From NCBI GenBank assembly GCA_964535735.1, contig CAZHTM010000012.1, positions 1-64,000 on the forward strand: DNA of 64,000 bases, written 5' to 3'. The notes beneath the pieces were generated by a model. It was not told where the DNA came from. It saw only the letters and a program-made list of their open reading frames with translations, and searched no databases. A program made the translations under genes and the position numbers. This document shows, piece by piece, positions 16,828 to 25,519 of this stretch (position 1 is its first letter; the number at the start of each line of letters is the position of its first letter). The DNA comes from J089 sp964535735 (GTDB lineage Bacteria > Fidelibacterota > Marinisomatia > Marinisomatales > J089).

Positions 16828-18048
16828 ATGCGACCCACAACTTTGGCAGGGTGGATTCTGTGGATCCTTATTAACGGCTCTTTTCTGCCGGCTCAGAATT
16901 CGCCCCGCAATCTAATAGTCGTCATCATTGACGGTGCCCGGTATAGCGAGACATTCGGGGATCCCAACCGCACATATATTCCCGAAATGAGTGCTATCGC
17001 CCAACAAGGCGCCCTGGTGAATACCTTTTATAATGACTCCCTCACATATACTTCCCGAGCTATCCCGGCACTCTGGTGCGGAAGTTGGACCGATGTGCAA
17101 GATACCGTTGTCAACGGGTTTTCCACTCAATATACCCGAAAACCTACCCTGTTTGAGTATTACCGGAAACAGGCAAACCTACCTGTGGACAGTGTCTATT
17201 ATGTCCTTAAATACATCTCGTCTCTCTGGCTCCCCAGTTTTCATCCGGAATATGGACCGGACTATTGGCCCACATTTGAAAGTGAGGGTTCTTCAGATCA
17301 AGACGTTTTGGACCACATCCTCTCCGTAATGGAAACCGCACACCCTCGGCTGCTGTGGGTGTATTTAGCCGATGTGGATCATGCCGGTCATTCTGGAGAT
17401 TGGGCGGCTTACACTCATGCCATTCAAGTGGCTGACAGCATTGTGGGCGCAATTTGGACCACCGTCCAACAGGATGCCTTCTATGCGGGACGGACCAATC
17501 TGCTGGTCACCAATGACCATGGACGGCATGATGACCTACACGGGGGGTTCAGCGGACATGGAGACGGATGCGATGGATGCCGTCACATTATGCTCCTGGC
17601 TCGGGGGCCGGATATTCAGCCCAATATTGTAACCCAATCCTACCGTCGTACGCCGGATTTTGCAGTAACCGCTTGTCAATTATTACAGGTGCAGCCCGAA
17701 TATGCCACCGGGGAAGTTATCCAAGAAATTTTCGTCTCTTCCAACGTGTCCCGGGAGGATATATTGCCTGGGTCTTTCCAACTAGGCCAGAATTACCCCA
17801 ATCCATTTAATGGGTTGACCCGCATCCCCTTTAGCCTAACCCGCCAATCACCGTTTACACTTAGCATTTATAATCTCCAGGGCCAGGTCGTCACCACTGT
17901 GGTGAATGCTGTTTTATCTCCAGGTGAATTTACTGTTACTTGGAACGGCACTGATAACCAGGGAGACCCCATACCTAGTGGATTATACCTTTATGTGGGC
18001 TATCAGGGACATGATCGTGTTATGCGAAAATTGATTTTGCTTCAATAG
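16828..18048 (+). CDS. Secreted alkaline-phosphatase-superfamily enzyme with T9SS sorting domain
   Basis: A 406-residue exported hydrolase. After a signal peptide (about 1-22), the phosphodiesterase/sulfatase-type domain begins with VVIIDGARYSETF (metal-binding Asp35) and continues with DVDHAGHSGDW and TNDHGRHDD, which supply further metal-binding Asp/His. The last 90 residues form a type A Por secretion C-terminal domain (LGQNYPNPFN, SIYNLQGQVV, GLYLY), which directs proteins through the type IX system to the surface. The substrate is unknown. The ribosome site GAAAGAG precedes the ATG. Confidence 0.85.
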   Translation: MRPTTLAGWILWILINGSFLPAQNSPRNLIVVIIDGARYSETFGDPNRTYIPEMSAIAQQGALVNTFYNDSLTYTSRAIPALWCGSWTDVQDTVVNGFSTQYTRKPTLFEYYRKQANLPVDSVYYVLKYISSLWLPSFHPEYGPDYWPTFESEGSSDQDVLDHILSVMETAHPRLLWVYLADVDHAGHSGDWAAYTHAIQVADSIVGAIWTTVQQDAFYAGRTNLLVTNDHGRHDDLHGGFSGHGDGCDGCRHIMLLARGPDIQPNIVTQSYRRTPDFAVTACQLLQVQPEYATGEVIQEIFVSSNVSREDILPGSFQLGQNYPNPFNGLTRIPFSLTRQSPFTLSIYNLQGQVVTTVVNAVLSPGEFTVTWNGTDNQGDPIPSGLYLYVGYQGHDRVMRKLILLQ

Positions 18049-18102
18049 GTCTTTCTATCCGACTAACCGTAATTTTACAGGTTACCTATCAGTAATACAC
18101 TC

Positions 18103-18975
18103 ATGGAATCTCTAACCTATTTTACGCTGAAGGTTCTTTCGCGCCTTGTTTCCCGGCTTTCCCGTGGAACCCGTCTCCGCTTTCGGGATCGTCTGGCCGG
18201 ATTTCTATATCACCATGTTCCCCGTCGCCAAGCCCATGCCATCCAGCAACTCCGCCTTGCTTTCCCAACGTATTCTCCCTCTCGAATTGACAACCTGGTA
18301 CGAAACCTTTACCGACATTTTACTGGAGAGTTCTTGAATTTTATCACCCTGCCTCAATCCTATTATCAGCTTCGATTCGCTGTGGAAGGGAAACACTATC
18401 TGGATGATGCACTTCAGAAGGGGCGTGGTGTTTTACTAGTCTCGGGACATTGGGGCTCTTGGGAAATGCTCGCCGCCTGGCTGGGACATTTGGGATATTC
18501 GACGACAGCCGTTGCCAACCGTCAATCCAATCTCGGGGCGGATCGATTTTTCCGGGAACTTCGCGAAGTGGGTGGTCTTGAGCACATTTATAATAAACGG
18601 GGGACGGAAACCTTGAAAAATGTACTGAAAGCCAATCGGATATTGCTTCTAGCCAGTGACCAGGATGCCCGTCAACATGGTGTCTTTGTCTCCTTCTTTG
18701 GACGTCCCGCCTCGACGCCCAGAGGCGCGGCGGTATTCCACCGCCGTTTAAAGGCTCCTCTTATCTTTGGAACATGTCACGTTGATGAATCGAATACTTA
18801 CACCATCCGTTTCACACCTGTACCGATTCAATCCGGTGATTCGATTACTGATATTGTTCAGGCCTATACGACTCAATTGGAAGAGGCGATTCGAACCCAC
18901 CCCGAACAATATTTCTGGTTTCACCGCCGCTGGAAAACCAAACCGAAAACCCCAAACACGTCTAAACATGCGTAA
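18103..18975 (+). CDS. Lysophospholipid/lipid A acyltransferase, LpxL (HtrB) family
   Basis: A 290-residue inner-membrane acyltransferase that transfers acyl chains to Kdo-lipid A or a related lipid. The HX4E catalytic motif is in SGHWGSWEML and the partner block in RGAAVFHRRLKAPLIFG; the C-terminal WFHRRWKTKP is typical of LpxL. It overlaps the next gene by 8 bases. Lipid A biosynthesis genes elsewhere in the window fit this role, but which acyl position it serves cannot be told. Confidence 0.9.
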   Translation: MESLTYFTLKVLSRLVSRLSRGTRLRFRDRLAGFLYHHVPRRQAHAIQQLRLAFPTYSPSRIDNLVRNLYRHFTGEFLNFITLPQSYYQLRFAVEGKHYLDDALQKGRGVLLVSGHWGSWEMLAAWLGHLGYSTTAVANRQSNLGADRFFRELREVGGLEHIYNKRGTETLKNVLKANRILLLASDQDARQHGVFVSFFGRPASTPRGAAVFHRRLKAPLIFGTCHVDESNTYTIRFTPVPIQSGDSITDIVQAYTTQLEEAIRTHPEQYFWFHRRWKTKPKTPNTSKHA

Positions 18976-19540
18976 ACGCCCTGTCCATGACCCCCAGACC
19001 ATTATCCATGCTCTGAACATCCTTCAATCAGGTGGCTTGATCGTTTACCCCACCGATACACTATATGGATTTGGTGTGGATGCCACACATGAAGAGGCTC
19101 TGAAACGATTAGAAACGGTGAAAGGCCGCAGCGGACCGTGGAGTGTCTTGGTTTCTGATCAGGAGATGGTGCGTAAGGTGGTAACCTTGAGTCAAAAGGA
19201 CTTTGAGATTATCCAACCCTATTTGACGGCTCACACTACCGTGATTGTACCCGTGGTAGACGGATGGGTCCATCCCCGAGTATCGGGTCCGGGTCCCACG
19301 GTGGGAATTCGTATCCCAGATCACGAATTTTGCCGGCAATTGAGTATAGATTTCGGGCAGCCTATAACTACCACCAGTGTGAATCGGACCGGACAAAAGC
19401 CTATGAATTCTATCCAAGAAATTGAAAAGGAGTTTGACGCGGAAGTACAACTCATCGTGGATGGGGGGAACTTACCCCCTTCGTCAGGATCAACCATTTA
19501 CCGCTGGGAGCAATCCCGTCTTATCAGGATTCGCAATTAA
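18968..19540 (+). CDS. tsaC: L-threonylcarbamoyladenylate synthase (YrdC/Sua5 family)
   Basis: Makes threonylcarbamoyl-AMP from threonine, bicarbonate and ATP for the t6A37 tRNA modification. The YrdC core is clear: GGLIVYPTDTLYGFGVDA at the N-terminus, KGRSGPWSVLV, and the SVNRTGQKP segment. It has 190 residues, the YrdC-only form without the Sua5 C-terminal domain. ATG 18968 is chosen; upstream codons in frame lie inside the acyltransferase gene. Its stop overlaps the next ATG as TAATG. The YciO paralogue is a less likely alternative. Confidence 0.88.
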   Translation: MRKRPVHDPQTIIHALNILQSGGLIVYPTDTLYGFGVDATHEEALKRLETVKGRSGPWSVLVSDQEMVRKVVTLSQKDFEIIQPYLTAHTTVIVPVVDGWVHPRVSGPGPTVGIRIPDHEFCRQLSIDFGQPITTTSVNRTGQKPMNSIQEIEKEFDAEVQLIVDGGNLPPSSGSTIYRWEQSRLIRIRN

Positions 19541-20250
19541 TGCGGCCAGTCTGGTTCTTATTCGGCTTAGTATTCGCGATCGGCCACGGTCAGGATTATC
19601 CATTCAAAATCGGTGAGTCGTTGCACTACACCGCGCAGTTTAATTTCATTCCCGCGGGTCGAGCATCTCTGGAAATTCTTGGAGCGGACACCCTCGATAA
19701 CACACCAGTATACCATGTGGTGTTTAGCGCTCAGACCGGAAAAATTGCGGATCGGATTTATAAAATCCGGGACCGGATCCATACCTGGATTGACCAGCGC
19801 GAGCTCTACACACACCGCCAAAAAAAGGTCATCCGCGAAGGATCGTACCGATTGACCAGCTTAACCCAGGTCGATTACCAACAATCCATTGCCATAACCG
19901 GAAATGACACCTTTCAGATCACGGAACCTCTCCGGGATGTATATTCGCTCTTTTATTATCTTCGAACCATTCCTTTGGAACTGGACAGTATTCTGAATTT
20001 TGCTGCTTTCGATAATAATCGGGAAACGGCTTTTCAATTAAAAGTGTCAGCTCAGGAAACGGTCAATGTTCCGGCGGGATCGTTTACCTGTCTGAAAGTG
20101 ATTCCATTTCGAAAGGAAAGAAGTCTATTTAAAAATCAGGGCGATATGGAAATCTGGTTTTCGGATGACAAACAGCGCCTGCCGATTCAAATCCAGATCC
20201 GTTTAAAATACGGAAGTATGCTGCTACGGTTGGATTCGTATACGCTTTAG
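19540..20250 (+). CDS. DUF3108 family periplasmic protein
   Basis: A 236-residue protein with a signal peptide (about 1-17) and a beta-rich body matching the DUF3108 pattern: early GESLHYTAQFNFIPAGRASLE, a central RDRIHTWID, and a late NVPAGSFTCLKVIPFRKE. The function of this family is unknown; it is common near envelope genes in FCB bacteria. It is translationally coupled to tsaC and ends 2 bases from the convergent rseP. Confidence 0.82.
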   Translation: MRPVWFLFGLVFAIGHGQDYPFKIGESLHYTAQFNFIPAGRASLEILGADTLDNTPVYHVVFSAQTGKIADRIYKIRDRIHTWIDQRELYTHRQKKVIREGSYRLTSLTQVDYQQSIAITGNDTFQITEPLRDVYSLFYYLRTIPLELDSILNFAAFDNNRETAFQLKVSAQETVNVPAGSFTCLKVIPFRKERSLFKNQGDMEIWFSDDKQRLPIQIQIRLKYGSMLLRLDSYTL

Positions 20251-20252
20251 GC

Positions 20253-21428
20253 TTAATTCCCCAGCAATCGACCAATATCGTTATATACCACTGTAATCAT
20301 CAGAAGCAGCAGTAACGCCATTCCAATCTGTTGAATGATCATTCGCACCCGGAGCGACAATTCTCGCCGGATGATTATCTGAATGACGGTGACCAGAATA
20401 TGCCCGCCATCTAATCCTGGAATAGGAAGAATATTCAGAAAGGCCAAGTTGACGCTGATAAGCGCCATGAAGGTCAGCAGGGGAATCCATCCCGCTTTGG
20501 CCGTTTCCCCGGCCATTTGGGCAATGAAGATAGGACCTCCCATTTCTTTTAAGGACGCATCGCCGGTGAACAGCATTTTAATCGACATAAATATCATGGC
20601 GAAAGTGTTGGACGTAGAGCGCACACCCGCGCCCATGGCCTGCACCGGACCAATTGGTAAATACGTTACCTTGGGATAAATCCCAATCGCCCCCAGCGTG
20701 TCTCTCACCCCTTCCCGTATGACAACCTGGGTCCCGGAATGAATAGGCAAATCAAATTCTTCATCACCTCGTTGGACGGTTAACACCAAATCGGCGTCCG
20801 GAAGCGCATGAATTCTTTGGGACATGTCTCCCCACGTGGACAGGCGCTCGCCATTGACCGCTAAAATACGATCATTGATTTCCAACCCAGAACTTTTTGC
20901 CGGCATATCGGCCACGAATTCAGCAATGACCGGTTCATTAGAGACTTCCGGAAGTCCGGTCTTCCATGCCACCCCGGAAAACAGGACCCAGGCCAGAAAG
21001 ATATTCATAATCACACCGGCACTCATAACCCAAGCCTGAGCAAGGGGCGTTTTGGAGGCCAGTTCATCGGGGCTATGCTTGAAATTTGCATCCAGGCTTT
21101 CGTCGATCATCCCGGCCATTTTTACATAGCCACCCAGAGGAACCAACGCCATGCAATACTCGGTTCCGCTTCCCTTTTTCCCGGGACGATTAAACTGTTT
21201 TTCAAAAACTGGTTGCCATTCTAAACGGCGATCGGCGTTCCAACGATAAAAGTAAAGACGGAAACGCCAACCATCGGTTTCAGAGGTTAAGGTGAGAAGG
21301 CGTGGAGGAAATCCAATGGAGAATCGATCCACCCGCACGCCGACAGAACGCGCCGCCAGATAGTGCCCCAATTCATGAATAAAAATCAGGACGCCAAGAA
21401 CGAAAATGGTTGCCCACAAAGTTGTCAT
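20253..21428 (-). CDS. rseP: RseP site-2 intramembrane zinc metalloprotease
   Basis: A 391-residue intramembrane protease that cleaves anti-sigma factors or signal peptide remnants within the membrane. The HExxH zinc site is at residues 18-22 in the first helix (IHELGHYLA), a PDZ domain lies about 170-250, and the third zinc ligand is in NILPIPGLDGGHI. It has a single PDZ. It is the last gene of the envelope operon, 41 bases after dxr. Confidence 0.95.
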   Translation of the reverse strand: MTTLWATIFVLGVLIFIHELGHYLAARSVGVRVDRFSIGFPPRLLTLTSETDGWRFRLYFYRWNADRRLEWQPVFEKQFNRPGKKGSGTEYCMALVPLGGYVKMAGMIDESLDANFKHSPDELASKTPLAQAWVMSAGVIMNIFLAWVLFSGVAWKTGLPEVSNEPVIAEFVADMPAKSSGLEINDRILAVNGERLSTWGDMSQRIHALPDADLVLTVQRGDEEFDLPIHSGTQVVIREGVRDTLGAIGIYPKVTYLPIGPVQAMGAGVRSTSNTFAMIFMSIKMLFTGDASLKEMGGPIFIAQMAGETAKAGWIPLLTFMALISVNLAFLNILPIPGLDGGHILVTVIQIIIRRELSLRVRMIIQQIGMALLLLLMITVVYNDIGRLLGN

Positions 21429-21469
21429 AATAATGGTCTTTTCATCTTAGAGTGATGCCAACAGAAACG

Positions 21470-22645
21470 TTACACCTTGGTTTCCGTCGCAGTCACAGAA
21501 TAGTTTGTTACGGATTGAATGATATCCTGTTCCAACTCGATCAAATCTTCTAGATTGGGATGTGCGTTCCAATCATGGGAGTCTAACACGTTTTCAATAA
21601 TCCGGGGAATATCAGTAAATCCAATTTCGTTTTTTAAAAACCGGTACACTGCTTGTTCATTGGCCACATTCAAGGCCGCCGGACTGGACCCGCCTCGGCG
21701 CAACGCTTCGTAGGCCAACTCGATGGCCGGAAAGCGATTCAGATCTACCGGCTCAAAGGTAAGTTCCTTCACAGCTAATAAATCCAGCCGTTCCCAGGGA
21801 GCCGGAGCGTGGCGAGGACCAGTAAGGGCGTATTGGATCGGTACTTTCATATCAGGAACCCCCAACTGGGCTTTCACGGACGCATCCTGAAACTCCACCA
21901 TGGAATGAATAATCGATTGTGGGTGGACCACAATATCAATTTTTTCAGGAGGAAGATGAAATAACCAGTAAGCCTCTATGACTTCCAGGCCTTTGTTCAT
22001 CATGGTGGCGGAATCAATAGTGATTTTGGCACCCATGGACCAATTGGGATGCTGGAGCGCCTCTTCTGCCGTAATACTGGAAAATGTCTCTATCGGCCGG
22101 GCACGAAAAGGTCCGCCGCTCCCGGTGAGAATTAACCGCCGGACATCGCTAATATCCTCTCCTGCCAAACATTGCCAGATGGCCGAATGTTCACTATCAA
22201 CCGGAATGAGCTGTGCTCCCGTTTGGCGCTGAACTTGTGAAATTAAATCACCGGCCATGACCAGACTTTCCTTGTTGCTGAGGGCCACATCCACACCAGC
22301 GGAAAGGGCCCGGTAGGTGGGTTCCATCCCGGCAGCACCCACGATGGCATTCAACAACAAATCCACATCATCCCGACTGGCCAACTCCAGCAATCCCTCC
22401 CGACCAGATAACACCTCTATCCCCGTACCTTCCAATGCGGATCGGGTGCGATCGGCGGAAATTTTATCCAATACTACTACTGCTCGGGGGTGGAATTCCT
22501 GAGCTTGGCGCACCAGCGTTTCCCATTGACGACCGCAACTCAGATAGCAAACCTCAAACCGATCCCTAAGGTTTTTGATAACATTCAGAGCATTAAGCCC
22601 AATGGAGCCCGTGGACCCCAAAATAGAAATTTTTCGCAAACTCAT
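21470..22645 (-). CDS. dxr: 1-deoxy-D-xylulose 5-phosphate reductoisomerase
   Basis: Second step of the MEP isoprenoid pathway, making 2-C-methyl-D-erythritol 4-phosphate with NADPH. The NADPH motif ILGSTGSIGLNAL opens the protein; NKESLVMAG, VDSEHSAIWQCL, TGSGGPFR, HPNWSMGAKITIDSATMMNK and HPQSIIHSMVEF follow in order. It has 391 residues, a normal length. The start overlaps the upstream stop as ATGA. ispD, ispF and ispE of the same pathway lie near 58-60 kb. Confidence 0.96.
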   Translation of the reverse strand: MSLRKISILGSTGSIGLNALNVIKNLRDRFEVCYLSCGRQWETLVRQAQEFHPRAVVVLDKISADRTRSALEGTGIEVLSGREGLLELASRDDVDLLLNAIVGAAGMEPTYRALSAGVDVALSNKESLVMAGDLISQVQRQTGAQLIPVDSEHSAIWQCLAGEDISDVRRLILTGSGGPFRARPIETFSSITAEEALQHPNWSMGAKITIDSATMMNKGLEVIEAYWLFHLPPEKIDIVVHPQSIIHSMVEFQDASVKAQLGVPDMKVPIQYALTGPRHAPAPWERLDLLAVKELTFEPVDLNRFPAIELAYEALRRGGSSPAALNVANEQAVYRFLKNEIGFTDIPRIIENVLDSHDWNAHPNLEDLIELEQDIIQSVTNYSVTATETKV

Positions 22646-23358
22646 GGGGATAGTTTAAGCAACTCCAAAGAAAAAAGGATGAGATTCGATCCAACGATCA
22701 GTGTCGGGACCATCTCTATCTCGCGGGTTCCCCAACGCCAGGATCCAAATAAATAATTCTGTTGGGTCTCCAGGGAGGAAGGAGCCGTCGCCAACACTCC
22801 GGTATTGAAACGATAAGTGGCTGTGTTCTGTCCAAACCCTATCGTGGTTTGCCCCGGTAAGCGAGGAAGATCTACTGCCAAACGGACATCCATTGTTTGA
22901 TTATGAAACTGCTGCGCGCCTTTCAGTGCAGAAAGTTGAATGCCAATGTACCATGTGTCTCCCGGTCGTAAAACCAGACCGGCACCCTGCATGACCGCCA
23001 CATCCGCGCCATCCTGAGCCCAGGCTAACTGTCCTGATACTCCCAGATTTGTGGTGAGCAGCTGAGACACTTCACCCGACCAGGTTTGCATGCTCCGGGG
23101 CAAGGCTTCGGATTCAGGGGTCATTGAAAAGGTATAGCGAAGACCGACAGCGGTACGACGGAGAGGATTCCAGGTAATTACAGGATGGTGAGACTGAACC
23201 AATGCCTGACGAATTAGGCCCGGTTTTACCGCCGTTATAAACGATGTCGATACTCCGGAAAGATCCAGAATCAGGTTTTGTCCAATCAAACCAGAGCTGG
23301 CGAGAAAACCGGAGACTAGCCAGAAAACAATCCGGCGTTTAAATAATGCCTCGTTCAC
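22642..23358 (-). CDS. Putative outer-membrane beta-barrel protein, unknown
   Basis: A 238-residue protein with a signal peptide (about 1-26) and a body of alternating polar and hydrophobic stretches typical of a small beta-barrel or beta-sandwich. It sits between lpxA (overlap 20 bases) and dxr (overlap 4 bases) in the envelope operon, where other bacteria often have cdsA or frr. I do not recognise the family. An outer-membrane location is inferred from composition and context. Confidence 0.72.
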   Translation of the reverse strand: MNEALFKRRIVFWLVSGFLASSGLIGQNLILDLSGVSTSFITAVKPGLIRQALVQSHHPVITWNPLRRTAVGLRYTFSMTPESEALPRSMQTWSGEVSQLLTTNLGVSGQLAWAQDGADVAVMQGAGLVLRPGDTWYIGIQLSALKGAQQFHNQTMDVRLAVDLPRLPGQTTIGFGQNTATYRFNTGVLATAPSSLETQQNYLFGSWRWGTREIEMVPTLIVGSNLILFSLELLKLSP

Positions 23359-24112
23359 TAGCGGAGATAAACTTCAGAATCGATTGAACGTGAGGATCAT
23401 CCCCAAATTGATTGGCCATTTGGTCCAATGCCTGAAGACGGGGAAGATCGGATCGGAAGTAAATCCGGTAGGCTTGTTTGATACGGGTCATTTCCTCCCG
23501 AGTAAACCCTTTACGTCTCAATCCCACCCGATTGATGCCCTTGTACATTAAAGGTTCTTCCGCAGCCAGAATAAAGGGAGGTACGTCCTGAACAATTCGA
23601 AAACCACCCCCCACAAAGCTATACTTCCCTACATGGCAAAATTGATGTACCAGAACACCACCACCTAGCGAAGCCCCGTCCTCCACCTCGACATGACCAC
23701 CCAGGGTAACCAGATTGGCAAAGATGACTCCATTCCCAATGATACAATCGTGGGCAATATGTACGCTGGTCATAAGCAGAACGTCATTACCGATTTCGGT
23801 CTGTCCGTGAGCCGCTGTTCCTCGATTAATGGATACATATTCCCGGATGGTGACCCGGTCGCCGATGATGGTCCGGGTAGGTTCACCTGCATATTTTATA
23901 TCCTGTGGTTCTTCGCCGATAGAACAATACTGGAAGAGACGGCAGTCCCGGCCGATGGTAGTCCCGGAGCGCAAGGTGACAAAAGGACCGATGGACGTCC
24001 CAGCACCCACCACAACCTGGTCTTCAATGATGGTGTGCGGTCCCACAGTAACATTTTCACCCAACTGTGCCGTGGGAGCAATAAGAGCAGTAGGATGGAT
24101 CGAACTGGCGAT
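23339..24112 (-). CDS. lpxA: UDP-GlcNAc acyltransferase LpxA, apparent AUC start
   Basis: First step of lipid A synthesis: acylates UDP-GlcNAc. A left-handed beta-helix of hexapeptide repeats ends in the helical C-terminus (RRKGFTREEMTRIKQAY). The catalytic His lies in SVHIAHDCIIGN. No ATG, GTG or TTG precedes the conserved first coil SIHPTALIAPTAQLG. The frame runs back unbroken to the TAA of lpxC-fabZ at 24116-24118, leaving only ATC at 24110-24112, two codons after that stop, with an AGGA six bases upstream. From this ATC the protein is 257 residues, the normal family size. A TTG at 24062-24064 would remove the first coil. The 3' end overlaps the barrel gene by 20 bases. Confidence 0.9.
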   Translation of the reverse strand: MASSIHPTALIAPTAQLGENVTVGPHTIIEDQVVVGAGTSIGPFVTLRSGTTIGRDCRLFQYCSIGEEPQDIKYAGEPTRTIIGDRVTIREYVSINRGTAAHGQTEIGNDVLLMTSVHIAHDCIIGNGVIFANLVTLGGHVEVEDGASLGGGVLVHQFCHVGKYSFVGGGFRIVQDVPPFILAAEEPLMYKGINRVGLRRKGFTREEMTRIKQAYRIYFRSDLPRLQALDQMANQFGDDPHVQSILKFISASERGII

Positions 24113-24115
24113 GAC

Positions 24116-25519
24116 TTATCCTGTAATGCGGTCTACAACACTGGCCATCAGGGTAGACTCGGCCACTTTTTTCAATCCCACATAGGCTATTCCTTTCAAA
24201 CGAACTGTGCCCATGCGAAATTTTTCCAGTGTCAATTCCAAGCGTAGTTGATCACCGGGAATGACGGGATGACGGAATTTGGCGTCCTGAACTGCAGAAA
24301 AATACATGTTTTTGGTCAGAGGATCATCCACGCTGTTCAAAACTAAAAACGCCCCGGCCTGAGCCATGGCTTCCAAAATAAGTACACCGGGCATCACCGG
24401 TTGATTGGGAAAATGTCCCTGGAAAAAGGGTTCGTTAAAACTGACGTTCTTGATGGCGGTTAATGTTTCGCCCAAGGTCATATCCAGAATCCGGTCGATT
24501 AAGACAAAGGGATACCGGTGAGGCATGAGTTTGAGAATTCCGTTAATGTCCAGAAGATAATCATCGGCTGTTTTCTCCTGGAAGCGTTTCTGGAGCGTTT
24601 TCTTTTCATATTCCTTGCGGATCTTTTTCACCAATTCCACATTGGCGGCATGACCGCTGCGGGCGGCGATCACATGGCCTTTGATGGGTATCCCCAACAG
24701 GGCCAAATCACCGATAAGATCCAGAGCTTTGTGCCGAACCGGTTCATTGGAAAAACGCAATTCTTTCCCGTTTAGTATTCCGTTGGCGCCCAGAATGATT
24801 TCATCTTCAATGCCAAATAGAGTTCGGAGTCGTTCCACTTCTGCCCGTTCGATGGGTTTATCAATGATAACCACCGCATTATCCAGTCCTCCCCCTTGAA
24901 TTAACCCTTGTTCTTTGAGGGATTCAATTTCGCTGAGAAAGCAGAATGTCCGTGCCGGAGCGATCTGTTCCGGGTAGTCCCGTTCCATGTTATAGACGGC
25001 CGTATATTGTGTACCCAGACTGGGTAATTTGTAATCTATCATAAAGGTGACCCGAAACCGGTCGGAAGGCAACACATGGATATCCACCCCCCGCTCCGGA
25101 TCAGAATAGGCTACACCTTTATCAATCTCCAGGACCTCCCTGGGAGCGTTCTGTTCCTGAAAACCGGCTTTAAGCAACGCATCCACAAACGCCTTGGAAC
25201 TGCCGTCCATCACAGGAGGTTCTTTTTCGGTCAATTCGATCAAGATGTTGTCGATCCGCAGACCCGATACCGCTGACAGAACGTGTTCTACGGTATGAAT
25301 CCGAATACCGGCCTGTTCAATGGTGGTCCCCCGGGAAATATCCACAACATGGTTAATGTCCGCCTTGATTTCCGGACAATTTTCCACATCCTTTCGCAGG
25401 AATCGAATCCCTGTATTTTCCGCCGCCGGCTTAAAGGTTATGGTACACTCTACCCCGGTATGCAGCCCCCGCCCGGTACAGGAAACAGGTGTTTTAATGG
25501 TTCGTTGTTTTCGTCTCAT
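24116..25519 (-). CDS. lpxC-fabZ: Bifunctional UDP-acyl-GlcNAc deacetylase / 3-hydroxyacyl-ACP dehydratase
   Basis: A 467-residue fusion. LpxC spans about 1-300: zinc ligands H79 (HTVEH), H264 and D268 (RHKALDLIGD) and general-base H291 (RSGHAAN). FabZ spans about 325-467: LMPHRYPFVLIDRI, catalytic H370 in FFQGHFPNQPVMPG and E384 in LILEAMAQ. The fusion is characteristic of Bacteroidota and related phyla and couples the committed lipid A step to 3-hydroxyacyl-ACP use. It overlaps lpxD by 26 bases and is followed directly by lpxA in the same frame. Confidence 0.97.
   Translation of the reverse strand: MRRKQRTIKTPVSCTGRGLHTGVECTITFKPAAENTGIRFLRKDVENCPEIKADINHVVDISRGTTIEQAGIRIHTVEHVLSAVSGLRIDNILIELTEKEPPVMDGSSKAFVDALLKAGFQEQNAPREVLEIDKGVAYSDPERGVDIHVLPSDRFRVTFMIDYKLPSLGTQYTAVYNMERDYPEQIAPARTFCFLSEIESLKEQGLIQGGGLDNAVVIIDKPIERAEVERLRTLFGIEDEIILGANGILNGKELRFSNEPVRHKALDLIGDLALLGIPIKGHVIAARSGHAANVELVKKIRKEYEKKTLQKRFQEKTADDYLLDINGILKLMPHRYPFVLIDRILDMTLGETLTAIKNVSFNEPFFQGHFPNQPVMPGVLILEAMAQAGAFLVLNSVDDPLTKNMYFSAVQDAKFRHPVIPGDQLRLELTLEKFRMGTVRLKGIAYVGLKKVAESTLMASVVDRITG

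Noticed and set aside
23693..24247. 184-codon plus-strand frame
   Set aside because: Antisense to lpxA and lpxC-fabZ.
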